A DNA stretch of 52,471 bases from Candidatus Delongbacteria bacterium (GCA_016937995.1 JAFGVM010000061.1:1-52471), one strand, 5' to 3'; positions 18,443 to 27,696 are shown, counted from the first letter of the stretch. Notes: a model not told the origin generated them from the sequence alone. Numbers and translations: made by a program.

Positions 18443-18480
18443 TTAGACAAAAAATTAGTAAATTGTATACTGTTATACAA
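18443..18480 (+). promoter_or_regulatory. Promoter with overlapping palindromic operator before the porX operon
   Basis: -35 TTAGAC (18443-18448), 17-base spacer, -10 TATACT (18466-18471). An inverted repeat TTGTATA (18463-18469) / TATACAA (18474-18480) with a 4-base centre covers the -10 box and likely start site, the usual place for a repressor. The lipoprotein start codon is at 18505. Confidence 0.45.
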
Positions 18481-18504
18481 CAATTTAAACATAAGGAAAA
18501 AATA

Positions 18505-19017
18505 ATGAAATTGACCAACATTTTAATTATCAGTATACTGAGCACATTTTTGATCACAGGCTGTACACTTACCCCAACTATCAATCCAGGCAAAGTTACA
18601 GATGATGCTGATATGAAAAAAGTTGAAATTCCAACAGTTGAAACGGATTACAAACCAAAACTTGATAAAAATATAGCTAAAGAAAAAGCAATATTAGCCA
18701 ATTCATATATCCTTGATAAAGTTCAGGTATCTAAAAAGAAAAACGGGATACTCATCAGATTCAAGTACGACGGAGAAGATCCTAAAGAAAATATTTCTAC
18801 ATTCTTTAGTGGTGACAGATTTTTCAATATAACTTTTTTTAAAGGTAAATTCAGTTCAAATATAAAAAACAGTCTTTATAATGGATCTATAATTCAGAAT
18901 TTGCAATTCTTTGAATTCGAAGAATCAGTTCAAGTTACAGTAAGACTGAAAGATGATCACAAATCCACTTTTATCCAGACAGATGATGAATATATTACTA
19001 TCTCAGTGTTCAGTTAA
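18505..19017 (+). CDS. Lipoprotein with an AMIN-like domain
   Basis: A 170-residue lipoprotein. The ATG at 18505 is chosen because ATAAGGAA lies before it and a lipoprotein signal peptide starts there (ILSTFLITGC, Cys about 20); the frame stays open for 41 codons further upstream. After a charged linker, the C-terminal half (about 75-168) alternates beta-strand-like segments (LDKVQVSKKKNGILIRFKYD, FFNITFFKGKF, VQVTVRLKDD, DEYITISVFS). This recalls the AMIN domain that localises envelope proteins to peptidoglycan; the resemblance is by eye. It is the first gene of a tight operon with a TPR protein, a second lipoprotein and porX. Confidence 0.65.
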   Translation: MKLTNILIISILSTFLITGCTLTPTINPGKVTDDADMKKVEIPTVETDYKPKLDKNIAKEKAILANSYILDKVQVSKKKNGILIRFKYDGEDPKENISTFFSGDRFFNITFFKGKFSSNIKNSLYNGSIIQNLQFFEFEESVQVTVRLKDDHKSTFIQTDDEYITISVFS

Positions 19018-19033
19018 CAATGGTTAAGGAATA

Positions 19034-20440
19034 ATGAAAAAAAAACTGATAATATTTTTAATAGTTCTATTTGCTTATTTGAGTTTAAATGGCAATACTA
19101 CGAAAAAGTATGAAAAATATGACAGTATTGCGACCCATTACCTTCTCAATGCCCTTATGTTTGAAGAATTTACTGATTTTGAAAGAGCTATCATTAATTA
19201 TGAAACAGCTTACAACCAGAGTAATTCGAGCACATTTCTGATAAATAAGGCAGTGGATGAATATTATCTGGGAAATGATGAAAATGCACTAAAGATATTT
19301 GAAGATATTGATGATATGCCAAAGCATTTATTGAAATATAGATATTATCAATATATTATGAGTAGTTCTGTCAGAAATGAAAATATCAGCAAGGAAGCGC
19401 TTAATGACCTGATAAAATTATATTCCGAAAAAGATTCAAAAAGTAAAATAAAGGAGGGGATGTTCCTCCTTGAAAAATTACTGAGTAATTATAAAAAATA
19501 TAACAAAGCTTCATATTTTGAACTTTTTCTAAAGAATGCTTTACTTAGAGATATTTCACAGGTGCACAGAGAGTTTTTCTCTGCTGTATTATTTAAGTTT
19601 TATTCAAGTGTTGAAGTAAATAATGAAAAAGTTATAAATTATGTGGACAGTCTCCTTGAAAACTATAAAGAGAGTGATTATAATCAGCTGGTATTTGTGT
19701 ACGATGAATTGATAGCTACAAAAAGATTGGAACTTGCGGAGAAAGTGCATGATGTTTTAAACAAAGTAAGATATTTGGATCCCGAGTATTATATTTTTAG
19801 TTACACAATGGAAAAAGCTAAGGGGAATTCAAAGAAAACCAGAAAGATAATCAGTTCTGCCCAGGATAGTTATCCGGGTGTCTATTTTGAACTGATGTCA
19901 CTTCAGCAGTTCGTAAATGATAAGGAATTTAAGAACGCTAACATAGTTTATAATAATTTAGTGGCTGAACATCCAGAAGACAAGAACATTTACTATAGAT
20001 ATATTATGTCATTGATTGAAAACGATCAAATAGATAAAGCAATTGAAATTTACGAAACAGCGATTAATAAATTTCCTGAAGAAATATCTATGAGGAACAA
20101 TTATGCATATCTTTTGGTTGAGCATAATAAAGATATCGAAAAAGCATTAGAATTATCAAATTATGCTGTTGAAAAAGAGCCTGAAAATATTTCTTTCCTT
20201 GATACTTTAGCATGGATATATTTCATAAAAGGTGATTATATAAATGCTGAAATTTATATTGATAAAGCTTTTGATCAGTCCGGAGTGCTGGCAGACCCCA
20301 ATTCAATGGAATTATTCGATCATTATAAAAAGATAAAGACAAAATTAATAAAGTATGATGATATTCAAAAGATAAAAATAAACGAACTGACTATAGCTTT
20401 GAATGAGTGCATTACTTCAGCAATGAATCTATTAAAATGA
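19034..20440 (+). CDS. Exported tetratricopeptide-repeat protein
   Basis: A 468-residue protein with a signal peptide (KKLIIFLIVLFAYLSLNG) and then helical TPR-type repeats along its whole length. The clearest are about 300-400: KNIYYRYIMSLIENDQIDKA, IEIYETAINKFPEE, NNYAYLLVEHNKDIEKALEL, and LDTLAWIYFIKGDYINAEIY. TPRs scaffold protein complexes; here they would act in the periplasm or at the outer membrane. It starts 16 bases after the lipoprotein gene with TAAGGAATA before the ATG, and overlaps the next start (ATGA). A TPR gene followed by a DUF4292 lipoprotein gene is an arrangement I recall from Bacteroidota; there the usual third gene is a cell-wall hydrolase activator, here it is porX. 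Confidence 0.8.
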   Translation: MKKKLIIFLIVLFAYLSLNGNTTKKYEKYDSIATHYLLNALMFEEFTDFERAIINYETAYNQSNSSTFLINKAVDEYYLGNDENALKIFEDIDDMPKHLLKYRYYQYIMSSSVRNENISKEALNDLIKLYSEKDSKSKIKEGMFLLEKLLSNYKKYNKASYFELFLKNALLRDISQVHREFFSAVLFKFYSSVEVNNEKVINYVDSLLENYKESDYNQLVFVYDELIATKRLELAEKVHDVLNKVRYLDPEYYIFSYTMEKAKGNSKKTRKIISSAQDSYPGVYFELMSLQQFVNDKEFKNANIVYNNLVAEHPEDKNIYYRYIMSLIENDQIDKAIEIYETAINKFPEEISMRNNYAYLLVEHNKDIEKALELSNYAVEKEPENISFLDTLAWIYFIKGDYINAEIYIDKAFDQSGVLADPNSMELFDHYKKIKTKLIKYDDIQKIKINELTIALNECITSAMNLLK

Positions 20441-21180
20441 GACTGATAAAAATAAAATATATGATACTCCTAGTATCGTTCTTTTTCAGTGGATGTATGT
20501 TGTCTTTCGGGGTTAAAGAATTTGATACACAGTCTGTTGATATGGAAGTTGTTAAAAACCGGGTCAAGAAAAATTACAGTAATCTGAATTCACTGGTTTC
20601 AGGCTTTGAATTTTCATATACTACTACCACAGACAGATTACAGTCGAGTGGTTTTTTGTACTTTACCGGTGATGATACTTTATATCTTGAGATAAATGGT
20701 GCTGTCGGAGAGACAGAGGCAGTATTGTTTCTTACCAAAGATTCAGTTAAAGCAGTGAATTATATACAAAAACTTAATATCAGTGATACTTCTGATGATA
20801 ATAGTTTTAACAGGATAACAGGAATAAATATAACCGCTGAAAAGTTCAAAGAATCTTTATACGGGTATGAAAAAATTACTCCGGATGTTTCTATAATAAG
20901 AAGAGATGAGCTTCATATAGAATTGAAAAAGATCATCAGTGATTTCGAACATAAAATTATCAAATTGAATAAGAATCTGCTTATTGAAGAGATAGACGAA
21001 TATATGAATAACATCATACAGATGAAAAAGCAGTATGACTATTTTTATGATCAGGATGGAATAATAATACCTAAAAGGATCAGGATTAGAACATATGACC
21101 CTAACACAAAGCTGACAATATTTTATAACAGAATTAATATAAATGAAAACTATTTAATCGATTTCAGGATGAGTGAATGA
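20437..21180 (+). CDS. Outer membrane lipoprotein, DUF4292/LolB-like
   Basis: A 247-residue lipoprotein. The ATG at 20437 overlaps the TGA of the TPR gene (ATGA) and begins the signal peptide with lipobox (LVSFFFSGC); the frame continues 30 bases upstream inside the previous gene. The region NLNSLVSGFEFSYTTTTDR, SSGFLYFTGDDTLYLEINGA, GETEAVLFLTKDSVKAVNY resembles the LolA/LolB-like beta half-barrel of DUF4292 proteins, thought to carry lipoproteins or lipid at the outer membrane; the assignment is by eye. Its stop overlaps the porX start (ATGA), so translation of the two is probably coupled. Confidence 0.65.
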   Translation: MRLIKIKYMILLVSFFFSGCMLSFGVKEFDTQSVDMEVVKNRVKKNYSNLNSLVSGFEFSYTTTTDRLQSSGFLYFTGDDTLYLEINGAVGETEAVLFLTKDSVKAVNYIQKLNISDTSDDNSFNRITGINITAEKFKESLYGYEKITPDVSIIRRDELHIELKKIISDFEHKIIKLNKNLLIEEIDEYMNNIIQMKKQYDYFYDQDGIIIPKRIRIRTYDPNTKLTIFYNRININENYLIDFRMSE

Positions 21181-22730
21181 ATAATATCCTCTGGGTAGAT
21201 GACGAGATACAACTGCTAAAACCTCATATCCTCTATTTGGAGAAAAAAGGTTTTAAAATGACGACTGCAACAAACGGTTATGATGCTGTGAAATTGGTTG
21301 AAGAACAACATTTTGATCTTGTTGTACTTGATGAAATGATGATAGGAATGGATGGTCTGGAAACATTGGAAAAGTTAAAGGTCGTAGATGAGGAAATTAA
21401 AGCTATCATGTTAACAAAATCTGAGGAGGAAGGTATTTTCCTTCAGGCCGTAGGAAACATGATCAATGATTATTTAACAAAACCTGTTACCCCGCTTCAA
21501 CTTTACCTTACAATTCGAAAAAATTTAGAAAGAGAGAATTTAATTTCAGAGAACTTATCGAAAAAATATATTAAGGATTACAATATTTTGAGAGGAATGA
21601 TCGATTCAACAAACAGCTACGAAGATTGGATCGGGATAAACGAAAAGATTTCTTATTGGGGAATTAAATTAGACGAGATAAATGATGAAAACCTGATCTC
21701 GACATTTAACGATCTTAAATCTGATGCAAATAAGATATTTGGAGATTTTATCCAGAGTAATTACAAGAACTGGATAGACGGTGAAAGTGAGAGACCCGTT
21801 TTCTCAGTTAACATTATTGATAAATATATTATCCCCGATCTTGAAAAACAACAGCTCGCACTCATAGTTATTGATTGTTTTCCTTTCGATCAGATGACTA
21901 TGATCGAGGATACTTTGAAAAACAGTTTTTCAATCATCAAAGATTCTTATTATTCGATCCTTCCTACTTCAACTGAATTTGCCCGGAATGCTATTTTCTC
22001 AGGATTATTTCCCGATGAAATAGAAAAACGTCACACAGATGTTTATTTCGATAATTACGAGGATGATGATAGTAATAACAGGAATGAGGATATTTTACTT
22101 GAAAGACAACTACTGGCAAAGGGTTATGATCTTGGCAAGAAACTGAAGTACTTTAAAATGTACAAAGTTGATGAATTTGCAAAATTTGAAAGCAGGATAG
22201 GTGAATTAAAGGATTCCAGTTTAGTATCAATAGTTGTTAACATGGTTGATTTTTTAATACACGATAAAAAGAAGGATGAGCTGATCAATGAAATGATGGA
22301 TAGTGAAAGTTCATACAGAGCAACTATTAAAAACTGGTTTATCAATTCTCATCTCAATAAGATAATCGAAAAACTGGGAGATCTTGGATTTAAAATAATT
22401 ATTACAACAGATCATGGTGCAAAATTAATAAATAAATTTACAAAAGTGAAAGGTGATGGAAGGTCCAGCAGCGGATTAAGAATGAAATATGGCAAAAACC
22501 TTTCAACCTCGAATAAGAAGCAAACATTTTTCTGGCAAAAACCGTCTGATTATAAAATGCCGAGTTTTTTTGAAGGAAAGAATATAATTCTTGCAAAAGA
22601 AGATCATTGTTTTGTTTTTGAAAAGGGATTAAGTGATTTCTATTCCAAGATAAAAAATACATATCAGCATGGTGGAGTAAGTTTGGATGAGATAATATTA
22701 CCGGTATTGATATTGACAAAAAAAGTGTAA
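21177..22730 (+). CDS. porX: PorX-like response regulator with PglZ phosphatase domain
   Basis: A 517-residue regulator, the same length and domain order as PorX of Porphyromonas gingivalis, which controls the T9SS with the kinase PorY. An N-terminal receiver (1-120) has the acidic pair (WVDDE), phosphorylatable Asp52 (VVLDEMMIGMDG), a switch Thr (IMLTKSEEE) and Lys (YLTKPVTP). A linker precedes an alkaline-phosphatase-superfamily PglZ domain. Its motifs include LIVIDCFPFDQM, a likely nucleophile Thr in LPTSTEFARNAIFSG (Thr264 or Thr266), TTDHGA and YQHGGVSLDE for metal binding. It has no DNA-binding domain. Translation starts inside the stop of the lipoprotein gene (ATGA). No histidine kinase lies in the window. 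Confidence 0.85.
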   Translation: MNNILWVDDEIQLLKPHILYLEKKGFKMTTATNGYDAVKLVEEQHFDLVVLDEMMIGMDGLETLEKLKVVDEEIKAIMLTKSEEEGIFLQAVGNMINDYLTKPVTPLQLYLTIRKNLERENLISENLSKKYIKDYNILRGMIDSTNSYEDWIGINEKISYWGIKLDEINDENLISTFNDLKSDANKIFGDFIQSNYKNWIDGESERPVFSVNIIDKYIIPDLEKQQLALIVIDCFPFDQMTMIEDTLKNSFSIIKDSYYSILPTSTEFARNAIFSGLFPDEIEKRHTDVYFDNYEDDDSNNRNEDILLERQLLAKGYDLGKKLKYFKMYKVDEFAKFESRIGELKDSSLVSIVVNMVDFLIHDKKKDELINEMMDSESSYRATIKNWFINSHLNKIIEKLGDLGFKIIITTDHGAKLINKFTKVKGDGRSSSGLRMKYGKNLSTSNKKQTFFWQKPSDYKMPSFFEGKNIILAKEDHCFVFEKGLSDFYSKIKNTYQHGGVSLDEIILPVLILTKKV

Positions 22731-22743
22731 AAGATAGTTGAGA

Positions 22744-22833
22744 GTGTAGGGGACGCCCAACGATCGACCCCGAAACTGATTAACAAACATAAAAATAGAT
22801 CCCCGTGTGCCCGATGAATCGGGAAGGATGACA
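22744..22833. repeat. Stacked dispersed repeats (A-like and E)
   Basis: GTAGGGGACGCCCAACGATC starts an A-like unit; TAGATCCCCGTGTGCCCGAT and GGAAGGATGACA form a family E unit. Together they fill the gap between porX and lpxD and stop just before the lpxD Shine-Dalgarno. Confidence 0.55.
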
Positions 22834-22854
22834 AAATATAAAGAGGAGAATAAT

Positions 22855-23868
22855 ATGGCAATTAATATTAAGAAGATCGCTGAGATAATAGATGCGGAAA
22901 TCATTAATCACAAAGATATAGAAATAAAAAATGTTAATAAAATCGATGAAGCTGTTGAGTTTGATATTTCCTTTCTGCATAATGAAAAATATTTTTCTCA
23001 TATCAGGACTACAAAAGCATCAGCGGTAATAGTTCCCAGAGATTTTACTACAGATGTGGATATAATTTTATTAAGAGTTAAAGACCCGTATGTTTCTTTT
23101 GTTAAAATAATGTATGAGTTCTATCCTGTCGAGCCGGTAGCAAAACCCGGAATAGACAAAATGACATCCATAGATGAAACTGCTGTAATAGGTGTAAATC
23201 CTTCTATAAATCCGTTTGTATTCATTGGGAAAAATACAAAGATCGGTATAAACGCTCAAATACAGTCAAATGTTACGATCGGTTCGAATGTTAAAATCGG
23301 CGATAATGTAATAATATATTCAAATGTTTCTATCAGAGAAGGTTGTATTATCGGAGATAATGTGATACTTCAGAATGGAGCAATAATCGGTAGTGACGGT
23401 TTTGGTTTTGCTCCGGGGCAGGGAACATATGAAAAGATTCCTCAGGTTGGAAATGTTATTCTTGAAGATAATGTGGAAGTTGGAGCAAATACAGTTATTG
23501 ACAGGTCAACAATGGGTTCTACTATTATTCGTAAAGGCACTAAACTTGATAACCTGATCCAGATTGGTCATAATGTCGAGATCGGGAAGGATGTTGTAAT
23601 AGCAGGCCAGACAGGTATTGCCGGAAGTACTAAGATCGGAGATAATTGTATGATAAGTGGACAGGTCGGATTTGTCGGTCATCTAAATGTCGGTAAAGGT
23701 GTTATGATCGGTGCTCAGGCTGGTATAGTTGGTAACATCAAAGATGGTAGTGTTATTACAGGTACACCTGCTAGAGATCTAAGAAAAATGAGAAAAATTG
23801 ATGCTGCACTTGGTAGACTGCCTGATCTGATATATAAAGTAAGAGAGCTTGAAAAAAAACTGAAGTAG
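22855..23868 (+). CDS. lpxD: UDP-3-O-acylglucosamine N-acyltransferase LpxD
   Basis: Third step of lipid A synthesis: transfers a 3-hydroxyacyl chain from acyl-ACP to the 2-amino group of UDP-3-O-acylglucosamine in the cytosol. The 337-residue protein has the N-terminal uridine-binding domain (about 1-100), a left-handed beta helix of hexapeptide repeats (about 105-315, [20 protein letters not shown] onward), and the catalytic His239 ([10 protein letters not shown]), which falls at the E. coli number. The ATG at 22855 follows AAAGAGGAG. A longer in-frame start at 22807 would translate a dispersed repeat. It is isolated from other lipid A genes here and shows that the cell makes lipid A. Confidence 0.95.
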   Translation: MAINIKKIAEIIDAEIINHKDIEIKNVNKIDEAVEFDISFLHNEKYFSHIRTTKASAVIVPRDFTTDVDIILLRVKDPYVSFVKIMYEFYPVEPVAKPGIDKMTSIDETAVIGVNPSINPFVFIGKNTKIGINAQIQSNVTIGSNVKIGDNVIIYSNVSIREGCIIGDNVILQNGAIIGSDGFGFAPGQGTYEKIPQVGNVILEDNVEVGANTVIDRSTMGSTIIRKGTKLDNLIQIGHNVEIGKDVVIAGQTGIAGSTKIGDNCMISGQVGFVGHLNVGKGVMIGAQAGIVGNIKDGSVITGTPARDLRKMRKIDAALGRLPDLIYKVRELEKKLK

Positions 23869-23895
23869 AGAAGTTGTAGTACTACGTCTCTACAT
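23867..23895. repeat. Hairpin of family D between convergent genes
   Basis: AGAGAAGTTGTAGTACTACG followed by TCTCTAC: an imperfect hairpin around the palindrome GTAGTACTAC, beginning at the lpxD stop codon and reaching to the end of the convergent yjbQ gene. It could act as a bidirectional transcription stop. Confidence 0.5.
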
Positions 23896-24312
23896 TTATT
23901 CGCCGATGATCTTTACGAGTACCCGTTTACGGCGTTTGCCATCAAATTCTCCATAGAATATTCTTTCCCATGGACCAAAGTCTAGTTGTCCTTTTGTGAT
24001 CGCACAAACAACTTCACGGCCCATGATCTGTCTTTTCATGTGTGCGTCAGCATTATCTTCAAAACCATTATGTCTATATTGGGAATGGGGTTTTTCAGGA
24101 GCAAGCTTCTCCAACCAAACTTCGTAATCGTGGTGAAGTCCAGATTCGTCATCATTGATAAAAACCGAAGCTGTAATATGCATTGCGTTTACAAGAACAA
24201 ATCCTTCTTTGATCCCGCTTTCATCTATGCAGTTCTCTACATCAGTTGTTATATTGATAAATTCTCTTCTCTGTGTAGTATTGAACCATAGTTCTTTTCT
24301 GTATGACTTCAT
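23896..24312 (-). CDS. yjbQ: YjbQ family protein (UPF0047)
   Basis: A 138-residue protein of the YjbQ/UPF0047 family, whose members show weak thiamine phosphate synthase activity and can rescue thiE mutants. Family landmarks are [19 protein letters not shown], the following HHDYE, and [17 protein letters not shown], whose His residues line the pocket. [19 protein letters not shown] closes the fold. The native reaction is unsettled. A full thiE-containing operon lies 11 kb away, so this would be a backup or unrelated activity. AAGAGGAAA lies before the start on the minus strand. Confidence 0.9.
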   Translation of the reverse strand: MKSYRKELWFNTTQRREFINITTDVENCIDESGIKEGFVLVNAMHITASVFINDDESGLHHDYEVWLEKLAPEKPHSQYRHNGFEDNADAHMKRQIMGREVVCAITKGQLDFGPWERIFYGEFDGKRRKRVLVKIIGE

Positions 24313-24383
24313 ATTCTTTCCTCTTTTGATCCACAGTTTTAAACCTTTTGTTATCTGAGTTTAGCCCCGCTGCGATAACTAAT

Positions 24384-25484
24384 TTAGTCATCAAGGTCCA
24401 TAAGCCAATTCACCGACAAGCTGTAAGAATTTATATTATCGTAATCAACATAACCGGAATTATTGCTTTCAGGATATTTCATATTGGAATAATCAAATTT
24501 AATATTCAAAGGAATTTTACCTTCATAAAATCTGAACAGAGGGATGTATATCCCAAAACCGTAAGTAAACTCTTCAATGTATTCAAACTCTTTATATGTA
24601 TCTCCAGATATAATATCAGTTACAGTTTCATCATTGTCGTTTACCCTGTCCCAGTAATATCCGCATCTTAAAGCCAGGATTTCAGCAATATGTAATTCGG
24701 ATCCGAATTTTAATCCTGAATGGTAATCAGAGTCCCACTGTTTCTGATATTCACCTGTGAAAGTAATTAAGACAGTATTTATGTGAGGAATCATAGTACC
24801 TACTCTTGGAATAAACGAAAAATTAACACCGGTATTCATTATTCTTGGCAGTTTAGAATCTCCAATATCTCCTGAAAAAAGATTTATAAATGAAATTCCA
24901 ATGCTTGTCCTTTGCCTGAAATTTCTATTTCTTGAAACACCTACGATCTGTCTTATACCAATATCCAGATCATAACCCTTTTCAGTGTCATCCAACAGGA
25001 TACCGTTCTCTGTATTCGTACTCACATACTTTCCACTTAAACCAAGACTGAAAGCACGATTTGGATTAAAAGATATCGTAATCTTATAATCATTACTTTC
25101 GGATGCTAGATATCTTCCATCTGGATAAAGAATTGAAACTGTTTCGAACGCATCTCCGGAATAATTATAAAAACTAAATCCAAATGAAAATTTTTTAAAA
25201 TGGTATCCAATTCCCAGAAAAGAGAATTGTGAATCATCTAAAAAAGAGTATGGTGAGACTATTGAGGAAGAAACGGTAACTCCATTTATGTTCGAAATAA
25301 GTGCCGGATTATAGAACACTGAGAACATTCCATCAGGAACTGAGACTCCACATCTACCCATAGACTCTATCTTTGTACTTGGTTGTCTATCTACATATAG
25401 CATATCAAAGAATTCGTTAGCAGTTTTATCCTGTGATAAAAGTATTGTGTTTAAAATTATTAGTGCAAAAATGATTTTTTTCAT
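24384..25484 (-). CDS. PorV/FadL-like outer membrane beta-barrel protein
   Basis: A 366-residue protein with a signal peptide (KKIIFALIILNTILLSQ) and alternating hydrophobic strands to the end, as in a 14-strand FadL-type barrel. The N-terminal SMGRCGVSVPDGMFSVFYNP followed by ALIS matches the (A)MGGAGVA..D....YNPA signature of PorV/PorQ and UPF0164 proteins. In Bacteroidota PorV shuttles T9SS cargo to the attachment complex; many paralogues have no known role, so a T9SS link is inference. AAGGAATTG precedes the start on the minus strand. The nitrilase-like gene lies upstream across a repeat-bearing gap. Confidence 0.7.
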   Translation of the reverse strand: MKKIIFALIILNTILLSQDKTANEFFDMLYVDRQPSTKIESMGRCGVSVPDGMFSVFYNPALISNINGVTVSSSIVSPYSFLDDSQFSFLGIGYHFKKFSFGFSFYNYSGDAFETVSILYPDGRYLASESNDYKITISFNPNRAFSLGLSGKYVSTNTENGILLDDTEKGYDLDIGIRQIVGVSRNRNFRQRTSIGISFINLFSGDIGDSKLPRIMNTGVNFSFIPRVGTMIPHINTVLITFTGEYQKQWDSDYHSGLKFGSELHIAEILALRCGYYWDRVNDNDETVTDIISGDTYKEFEYIEEFTYGFGIYIPLFRFYEGKIPLNIKFDYSNMKYPESNNSGYVDYDNINSYSLSVNWLMDLDD

Positions 25485-25506
25485 TTATCAATTCCTTGTT
25501 TATTTT

Positions 25507-25563
25507 TGACCCTGAAATAAATTCAGGGTGACAACTTTTTGCATGAGATGCGCAAATTAGACG
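25507..25563. repeat. Dispersed repeats (families G and D)
   Basis: GACCCTGAAATAAATTCAGG followed by GTGACAAC is a family G hairpin (CCCTGAA/TTCAGGG), and ATTAGACGTCTTTAC is a D remnant. The family G frame (GTCACCCTGA...AGGGTC) recurs at 39517-39549. Confidence 0.55.
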
Positions 25564-25570
25564 TCTTTAC

Positions 25571-26353
25571 TTAAAATAGATCCAGAGCCGAATCTTCCAG
25601 ATTGAAAACATCATCCGAATTGTAATATATTATTCCGGGTTTAAAAACATAGAGATGTTTTTCAACTATGCCTAATTCATCCAGTACCCATCCTCCACCA
25701 AATATTTTACGGCCTTCAGAGTTGTCTAATCCATTTATCATAAAAGTTCTTTTTCCGATCATCTGTATTCTTTCTCTGTATCTTTCGAATTCCTCTTCCC
25801 ACCAGTAAGCTTTGAATTTAGGATATGAATCTCTCAACATAGGATAGATCAAATAGTCGGCATCAGTGTTCCTGGCCTGTTTAACTATATCATCATCGAA
25901 CAGGTCACCGCAAAGAAGTATCGTAAAAGTGCCTATAGTCGTATCGATCCTTTTCAATTCGGTTCCATGTCCGTAAAAGTTGGGACTAACTGCAGGACCA
26001 TGCCAGCCTCTGGAGATCCTTCTGTAAGTATCAACCGTAATACTTTTACTGTGTATAACTATGCAGGAATCATAGATCTTCCCATCATACAGTTCCAGAA
26101 AACCTAAAACAACGATTATATTAAGTTCACGTGCCAGTTCTCTGACTGTCAATATCTCAGTTGAACGTATTGTAAGAGCAAGTTTTATATCATGTTCTGG
26201 ATCATCATTATTTCTGAGACCTGTAATACTATCTTCTGGGAATATGATCATATCAGCTTTGTTTGAGGCAGCTACTCTTATAAGTTGAAGTATGGTCTTA
26301 ATATTTTTTTGAATGTTTGTCCCGATCTCAAAATTTGCCAAAGCGATCTTCAT
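25571..26353 (-). CDS. Nitrilase-superfamily (carbon-nitrogen hydrolase) protein with altered active site
   Basis: A 260-residue protein of the nitrilase fold, which normally hydrolyses amide or nitrile C-N bonds with a Glu-Lys-Cys triad. Here Glu40 (IIFPEDSITGL) and Cys148 (ILLCGDLFDDD) are present, but the catalytic Lys position reads Arg112 (VDTYRRISRGW). It may therefore be inactive or unusual. The ATG at 26353 is preferred (AAGGAAT before it, and the family N terminus MKIALANFEIG); the frame extends 40 codons further upstream without support. The substrate is unknown. Confidence 0.75.
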   Translation of the reverse strand: MKIALANFEIGTNIQKNIKTILQLIRVAASNKADMIIFPEDSITGLRNNDDPEHDIKLALTIRSTEILTVRELARELNIIVVLGFLELYDGKIYDSCIVIHSKSITVDTYRRISRGWHGPAVSPNFYGHGTELKRIDTTIGTFTILLCGDLFDDDIVKQARNTDADYLIYPMLRDSYPKFKAYWWEEEFERYRERIQMIGKRTFMINGLDNSEGRKIFGGGWVLDELGIVEKHLYVFKPGIIYYNSDDVFNLEDSALDLF

Positions 26354-26595
26354 TTTTAATTCCTTGAATAATTTTCGGAACTCATTACTACGTTCCGTAC
26401 ATAAATATAATTTGAAATAATTCTTTAGGCAAAAGTAAAAGTGAAAATAATTAGAAATGATGGATTTCAGCATTTAAAATGTGCATTTCATATATCATAT
26501 AATACTTTCTATATAAAATTTCAGGTATGTCGAGATATTTGTTATTAAATTGAAAATGACATGAAGAAACAATTTAAATCAAAAAGGAGCTTATT

Positions 26596-27696
26596 ATGAA
26601 AAAAATTATATCTATTGTGATCATTGTGATCTTGTTTACAGGCTGTAACAATTCCACAACTGCTACATATACCGTTGAGAACAAAGATGGTATAGAAGTA
26701 ATTAAAAATGATAATATTCCGGCAGACCCGGATTATAAGATCAAAATGAGATTATCTGCTGACCTGAATTTTGATGAGATAAGTCAGAAAGATACATCTA
26801 ATGCAGTTCAATTGAATAATATTGAATTGGATCAGTATGGCAACATGTATGTGCTTGATGCGAGAAAATCAAAGATCCATAAATTTGATAAATACGGGAA
26901 AAGACTTGTAACATTTGGAGAAAGAGGGCAGGGGCCGGGAGAATTCATTGGTGCCGGATTCTTTGTTGTATGGCACGATACAGTTTATGTGCCGTTCAAT
27001 CAGCAGTTCAAAATATTAAAATTTGATACGGATGGAAACTTTATAACTGATAAAAGATATGAAGATCCAAGGGATTTTCCTCGTGCATTCTGGAAAACAA
27101 GAAATTTCGTGACTGGCATCAGTATGATCCCGCTTCCTGAAGAAGGGGAGGCTGTTTTTAAGAGGAATCTGAATCTTTTCAATGATAAATTTAATAAATT
27201 GAAAACATTTATGGAAGACAGAGTAGATTTTGGGACAAATATATTTGATCTTAATCTTGTAAGAAATCCATGTGTTGCAGTTTCAAGTGACAGCCTGGTA
27301 TATCTTCCAAGATACAGCTATAATGATTATATCATTGATGTATACGATTTTTATGGTAATAAGAGGCAGGTCATCAAAAAGAAATACAGAAAGATAGCTT
27401 TTACAGAAAATGAAATCAGTCAGTTTCAGGTTTTTTTAGACAGGAATGGTCTCACTGCAAAAGGTAAATTTAAGAACTCAATTACTTTGATCTCAATGGA
27501 TAAATATGACAGGTTATGGGTCCTTGCTGCACAACCGGAATCAGAGAAACGTAAATTGTATGATATCTTTGAAAAAGGTATTTATATCAACACTGTGGAA
27601 ATTGAGGCTGACAGTACTGATATTGTAGATTTTGTGGAGAATAAGCTGGTTGCTTTTGATGCGGTTAATAATAAGATGAAGTATTATGACTATTAA
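26596..27696 (+). CDS. Lipoprotein with a six-bladed beta-propeller (NHL-like)
   Basis: A 366-residue lipoprotein: signal with lipobox (IIVILFTGC, Cys about 17), then repeated beta-propeller blades. The most readable is ELDQYGNMYVLDARKSKIHK, then FDKYGKRLVTFGERGQGPGE. The GQGPGEF turn is the mark of the six-bladed-propeller lipoproteins frequent in Bacteroidota and relatives. It would sit at the outer membrane or in the periplasm, and the ligand is unknown. AAAAGGAGC precedes the ATG. It is a single gene closed by a strong hairpin shared with the convergent PRPP-synthetase-like gene. Confidence 0.8.
   Translation: MKKIISIVIIVILFTGCNNSTTATYTVENKDGIEVIKNDNIPADPDYKIKMRLSADLNFDEISQKDTSNAVQLNNIELDQYGNMYVLDARKSKIHKFDKYGKRLVTFGERGQGPGEFIGAGFFVVWHDTVYVPFNQQFKILKFDTDGNFITDKRYEDPRDFPRAFWKTRNFVTGISMIPLPEEGEAVFKRNLNLFNDKFNKLKTFMEDRVDFGTNIFDLNLVRNPCVAVSSDSLVYLPRYSYNDYIIDVYDFYGNKRQVIKKKYRKIAFTENEISQFQVFLDRNGLTAKGKFKNSITLISMDKYDRLWVLAAQPESEKRKLYDIFEKGIYINTVEIEADSTDIVDFVENKLVAFDAVNNKMKYYDY

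Noticed and set aside
22807-22854. N-terminal extension of LpxD
   Set aside because: Encoded by a dispersed repeat; the ATG at 22855 has AAAGAGGAG and gives His239 at the family position.
24348-24671. Open frame of 107 codons opposite the PorV/FadL-like gene
   Set aside because: Antisense to a well-supported barrel gene, no Shine-Dalgarno, no recognisable domain.
25571-26473. 300-residue form of the nitrilase-like protein
   Set aside because: The first 40 residues are rich in Phe, Tyr and Lys, match nothing in the family and lack a ribosome binding site; the start at 26353 has AAGGAAT.
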